DNA from: Sternotherus odoratus
Lineage: Eukaryota; Chordata; Testudines; Kinosternidae
Reading direction: 5' to 3'
Assembly: GCA_032164245.1 (NCBI GenBank)
Contig: JAVMKO010000002.1
Span: 90,037,340 to 90,101,339 of the forward strand
DNA length: 64,000 nucleotides
Within the stretch, counting starts at the first letter, position 1; each line of letters starts with the position of its first letter. Position numbers and translations under genes: made by a program. Under the pieces are notes generated by a model that did not search any database, was not told where the DNA came from, and saw only the letters and a list, made by a program, of their open reading frames with translations. Positions 60,801-64,000 of the stretch are shown piece after piece.

Positions 60801-63546
60801 ACCACAAAAGTTTTTGAACAAAATGAATTTACATAAAACGGAAACATTACACCAACTACTGAATAAACATGGTATGAGGTTCATATGTCTAACATTTGGT
60901 CAACCTTAAGTGGAGTCATATTTCCATTAACATTCATAAACTTTAAGGCTAGAAGAGATGATCATGATCTACTCCGGGGGTCTCACAATAAATGTTTTGG
61001 TGGTCTTAGAGTGAGTGCACCACTAGCTCTTGCTGGTGGCTTCTCTGACATTTTTTCCTAAAATATTTAATTAACTTTAAGAAAAACAAATAAATATGCA
61101 CCTATACAAATAATTGTAATTTACTGATGTAGGGGTTATTTGCATACTCAATAAAAATAATGTACAGTTGTCTCTATTCTTTACTGGACCTAAGCAGAAT
61201 AGAAACACAGACAAGGTGGATTTGCACAGTCTTATCTTTTTATGTTGTCATTTCATTTGCTTTTTAAAAAAGATTTGGTACCTAGTAAGTCTGCTGCTAT
61301 GAAAACCAATATTTGGATGTTTGTTAATATCACTTTTCATGGCAGACTTACTAGCTAGCTGGGAGGGAGTGAAAAGTGATATTAACAAACACACAAAGAT
61401 CAATTTTCACAACAGATTTACTCAGCCCTGGCAAGCCAGAGGACAAATTAAGTCCTGGATAGGGAGGCGACGGGGGGCCACGGGCGATGCACGGGGGTGG
61501 TGAGCCTGCGGCCGGACTTCAGGGCTAGAGCCAATGCTCCTCTAATTTTTTACATCTATGTGTGGAATGAATTTTGTTATGTGCTCCAATATGGAGGTGG
61601 TGGGGGTGGGGCCGAGGGATTCAGACTGTGGGAGTGCAGGGCGGGGTAAAGGCTCCCACTGGAGGTGCAGGCTCTGGGGTGGGGCCAGGGATGAAGGGTT
61701 TGGGATGGAGCTAAGGGTTAGGGCAGAGGGTTGGGGTGGGGAGTGAGGGTAAGGGTGCTGGCTCTGGGGTGAGGCTAGGCATGAGAGGTTTGGGGTGCAG
61801 GCTACCCAGGACTGCGGCAGGGAGAGAGTACTCTCCCCCAGCCCTCTCTTGTCACAGCAGCCCAGGGCTGGGGGGAGAGTGCCTCTCCCCGCCAGAGCAG
61901 CTTTGGGACTGGGGTCAGGGGAGAGGCCTCTCTCCCCACTTGTGCAGTCCTCACAGTTTAGAGGGAACTTAGGCCAAAGCCCGAAATCCCACAATCGGAG
62001 CCTGCCGCCCGTCATCCCAGGACTGAAGCCTGAGCCCCCCAGTTCCCAAAGAAGGTTGTGAACTCAATGGCAGTCTGCTCTTCCAGTATCCATGGCTCCA
62101 GAGGGGGGCAGGATCCAACTACTGCTGATGGCCCTGGGAGGGACGGGCCACTGCCCAGGAGGCTGTGGCCACAAGAAAAGCCCCTGCCGGTTGCATTTGA
62201 GAAATGCTGATCTAATGTGACCTACTACATAACACAGGCCAGAGCACCTGCCCTGGTCATTTCGGCATCAAACCGTAACTTTTATGTTTCAGCATATATC
62301 TGTCAATGTTGATTTACAAACTCCAAGCAATGAAGAATCCACCATGCCCCTTGGTAATTTCTTTCAATAGTTAATTCTCCTTCTGCTAAATGTTTATCTA
62401 GATCCCCCCATAACCAAAAGAAACAACCCAAAAAGGAAAAAAACAAAACAAAAAAAACCAAGCCAAAAGCGAACCCAAAATATTCCTAAAAATGTAATGA
62501 AATATTTCCAGAATAGAAAATTATACTGTCATTCCCATGAAACAACATTTTCAAAAGTAGGTAAAGTAATCAGCAGCTCACCCAATACTGCAGTATTGCT
62601 TCTATGGCTCTAAATTCAAAGGGCAAGGAATATGTAACTAGCTGACCTTCTCCAGACAGCTGAGATGCTAGTTCTTGGAACAGCCAGTGCTCCATATTTA
62701 AATTGCGATAATCTAGTATCAGAAGAAACTCTGGTGTTACCACAGCCTTCAAAAACTGAAAAAGAGAATGCAGTTAGGCAGCCACCTAATACTTTATGAT
62801 AGTTTCTAATTTTCTTATTGCCGCTTCATGTGTTTCAGAGTTCGGTTTTCAATAAAACCACTTCCCATAGGAGGACTGGTATGATAAGCTTTGTTTTTTT
62901 AAAATCGATCTAGACTTTTATGCCACACTCGTGTCCAGGGTACCCAACTGTCTAACTTCCATGGTCATTACCCCTAACCCTCGAAGTATATGGACCTGAT
63001 TGACATCAGAAGCACTTCCCTTAGTGTACTCCAGGAGGCTTCTGGTATTACTGCAGGGACAGGAAGAAAGGTTTTCCAAATTTTTAGCTGTGCTCATCCT
63101 ATACCTCTAATAATTCTCATCATGCCCACAAGGGGAAAAATGTTGGCCCTCTTGAATAGAGATGGCCATTCTACAAAAGACAAGGAGCTCTTATTCTGAA
63201 GTTCAACATGGAGAAGTGCTTCTGCTCACTAGATATTCACTGCTAGGGTTATCTGTAAGGACAGATGCATAATATTATATGCAAGGCCATAGATAGCCAA
63301 TATTAAAAGGGACCCTGGATCTCACTAGAACATGACTGTATTGGCAACTGAGACATAGTTCAAGTGTATTTTAATGTCTATTGACATTTATACAAAGATT
63401 TAAGACTCACTGAAAATAAAAATATCACTTTACCTCTATTCTAATGATAATCCTGTTGTTTCTAGTTGCAATGCTCATTAGATGCTGAAATCTTAGATCT
63501 CGAGCTTGAAGACCCAGTTCCTGGTACAATTCTGTTTTCTTTCTTT
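54716..63546 (-). CDS. MRS2: MRS2, mitochondrial magnesium channel (last seven coding exons)
   Basis: Member of the CorA/MRS2/ALR1 family; forms a pentameric Mg2+ channel in the inner mitochondrial membrane that loads the matrix with Mg2+. Seven minus-strand exons (63434-63546, 62582-62755, 60495-60625, 59753-59869, 57183-57335, 55971-56088, 54716-54847) join in frame into about 312 residues. They run from ERKKTELYQELGLQARDLRF through the helical matrix domain (GIDHAEEMELLLENYY) to TM1, the hallmark GMN motif (AFGMNLESS), and TM2 (WLVTGVMFLGSGLIW). The 5' exons (presequence, start codon) lie beyond 64000. The protein ends soon after TM2 (LEPSLPPQVRMAE), about 30 residues earlier than I recall for human MRS2. 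Convergent with GPLD1. Confidence 0.95.
55222..55497. mobile_element. Degenerate palindromic MITE
   Basis: GCTACACTACAGCTGG at the left and CGCGGTAGTGTAGACATAG at the right are loose inverted ends; the interior GATCGATTCACCAGCAGTCG and CATGTAGCTGGAGTTGCATA echo the GGGCTGGTC/TCTACAC family (7404, 34152). MRS2 intron F-G. Confidence 0.5.
55971..56088 (-). CDS. MRS2: MRS2 exon F (TM1 and GMN motif)
   Basis: (S)HRNVMMRLNLQLTMGTFSL, SLFGLIGVAFGMNLESSFEE: TM1 and the Mg2+-selecting GMN. Acceptor TTCAG, donor GTGAGA. The 1.1-kb intron before it shows nothing recognisable. Confidence 0.97.
57183..57335 (-). CDS. MRS2: MRS2 exon E
   Basis: (F)EESMSGIDHAEEMELLLEN, YYRQAEDLANEARELRVLID, DSESIIFINLD plus two bases: long stalk helix leading to the membrane. 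Acceptor CACAG, donor GTTATC (weak). Confidence 0.95.
57520..57690. mobile_element. Perfect foldback of the turtle 'gcataagctttcgtggg' repeat
   Basis: 57551-57609 and 57627-57685 are exact reverse complements over 59 bp, separated by 17 bp (TTTCGTGGGCTAATACC). To the left is the family end AGAGAGGTAGCCGTGTTAGT. MRS2 intron D-E. Confidence 0.92.
57830..58010 (+). mobile_element. Turtle tRNA-derived SINE, copy 2
   Basis: GGGAGGGATAGCTCAGTGGT head with A box, B box GGGTTGTAGTTCAATCC, body GGGGTTGGACTAGATGATCT, then a tail TCCAACTCTGATAGTCTATG that resembles the CR1 3' end (its likely LINE partner). More complete than copy 1 at 21009. Confidence 0.92.
58695..58913. mobile_element. pogo/Tigger-like MITE
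   Basis: TIRs CAGGCATGTCGC / GCGACATGCCTG and TA on both sides (58693-58694, 58914-58915). The interior carries TTACGTGGAAACCGCG and related inverted stretches. 219 bp, non-coding. MRS2 intron D-E. Confidence 0.85.
59753..59869 (-). CDS. MRS2: MRS2 exon D
   Basis: (S)LSELETDLKVFKETILEIL, DEEELIEELCLTKWTDPRV plus two bases; acidic helix of the matrix domain. Acceptor CTGTAG, donor GTAAGT. The 625-bp intron before it shows nothing recognisable. Confidence 0.96.
60495..60625 (-). CDS. MRS2: MRS2 exon C
   Basis: 43 codons plus two bases, ISNLQGRLNILKPQIIETLD, ALVDSKLLSVDRSKLHVLLQ, NGK; acceptor TCTAG, donor GTAAAT. Confidence 0.96.
60974..62208. mobile_element. 1.2-kb hAT-like insertion
   Basis: Flanks GATCTACT (60966-60973) and GATCTAAT (62209-62216) match at 7 of 8 positions. 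The left end CCGGGGGTCTCACAA resembles CAGGGGTCTCA hAT ends; the right end TTTGAGAAATGCT is decayed. The interior has a GT/GGGG-rich part (61600-61960) and the double hairpin at 61282-61391. MRS2 intron B-C. Confidence 0.6.
61282..61391. repeat. Two overlapping, mutually exclusive hairpins
   Basis: 61318-61339 and 61370-61391 are a perfect 22-bp inverted repeat. In addition 61282-61305 pairs with 61334-61354 except for 3 unpaired bases. The segment 61334-61339 belongs to both stems, so only one can form at a time. Confidence 0.85.
62582..62755 (-). CDS. MRS2: MRS2 exon B
   Basis: 58 codons, FLKAVVTPEFLLILDYRNLN, MEHWLFQELASQLSGEGQLV, TYSLPFEFRAIEAILQYW; acceptor TTTCAG, donor GTGAGC. The 678-bp intron before it shows nothing recognisable. 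Confidence 0.97.
63434..63546 (-). CDS. MRS2: MRS2 exon A (first one visible)
   Basis: (E)RKKTELYQELGLQARDLRF then QHLMSIATRNNRIIIRIE; acceptor CGGTAG, donor GTAAAG, phase 1 at its start. Bases 63547-64000 hold no further MRS2 exon that I can recognise. Confidence 0.94.
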
Positions 63547-64000
63547 CTACCGAGAAGACATTTAAAAAGAAAAATATTATCTGGGAAAAGTAACGTTTTA
63601 TAATTACGGATTAGTCTGTTTCGCAGTCCCAGAAAGAAACTAACTTGATAGTGCTTCCCCCTTGATCACCCAGTATAATTCTGACAGCAAAACAGTCATA
63701 ACTTGGGTGGAAGAGAACTCCCTTTGTTCATTAAAAAAGTCTAAAAGTAACCAAAATAACAGGCAGAGACAGCGTGTTTCATGTTAGAAGAACACATTAG
63801 CAAAGCTCAGTTGAGAAAGCACGTTATGTTACAAAGGGATCCCAAGAAGGAAAAATATACCAGTGGTGGATTGGGACAAAGAGGAAAAGGATAAAAGCAA
63901 AACGGAACCACACACGACAGATGGTAAACATATTGCTTAATGCACCATTGGAAGGTGCTCAGATATTACTATGATGAATACAGTGTGTAGAACAGACAAG

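Larger units (their letters stand above)
60945..62400. repeat. Old CR1/L3-like fragment split by an insertion
   Basis: TTTAAGGCTAGAAGAGATGA (60949) continues across the insertion at GATCTAATGTGACCTACTAC (62209) and on to AACACAGGCCAGAGCACCTG, the order seen in old CR1-type 3' regions. The break is the hAT-like element 60974-62208. Confidence 0.5.

Overview
The window is vertebrate nuclear DNA and is best explained as a turtle genome (probably cryptodiran). Genes are split into short exons with GT/AG introns. The interspersed repeats are sauropsid in kind: CR1 LINE 3' ends, two copies of a tRNA-derived SINE of the type known from turtles, and many small hAT, pogo/Tigger, Tc1/mariner-like and PIF/Harbinger-like elements. 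Species identity is inference.

Three genes are present in the order ALDH5A1 (minus) - GPLD1 (plus) - MRS2 (minus). From general knowledge this is the same neighbourhood and relative orientation as human 6p22. (1) 1393-9858, minus: coding exons 1-6 of ALDH5A1, mitochondrial succinate-semialdehyde dehydrogenase. The later exons, including the catalytic cysteine, lie beyond the left edge. (2) 11659-45854, plus: complete GPLD1, a secreted GPI-specific phospholipase D. I resolved 25 coding exons that join in frame into 836 residues, with an N-terminal zinc-phospholipase domain followed by FG-GAP beta-propeller repeats. (3) 54716-63546, minus: the last seven coding exons of MRS2, the inner-mitochondrial-membrane Mg2+ channel, including the GMN motif and both transmembrane helices. 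Its 5' exons lie beyond the right edge.

ALDH5A1 and GPLD1 are divergent, with about 1.8 kb between start codons and a CpG-rich island over ALDH5A1 exon 1. GPLD1 and MRS2 converge, with 8.9 kb between stop codons that holds two retroviral-type LTRs and small transposons. The three proteins act in different places (mitochondrial matrix GABA catabolism, extracellular GPI-anchor cleavage, mitochondrial Mg2+ import), so the neighbourhood is conserved synteny rather than a pathway cluster.

Introns are loaded with transposons. Target-site duplications let several nested insertions be ordered. The most unusual structures are foldback copies of a turtle repeat (one a perfect 59-bp inverted repeat), an inverted GC-rich 43-bp minisatellite inside a Tc1-like element, a pair of mutually exclusive hairpins at 61282-61391, and a MITE ending 33 bp before a GPLD1 splice acceptor. 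I saw no CRISPR, operon, rRNA or other prokaryotic-type system, and nothing that I can defend as a wholly new system.
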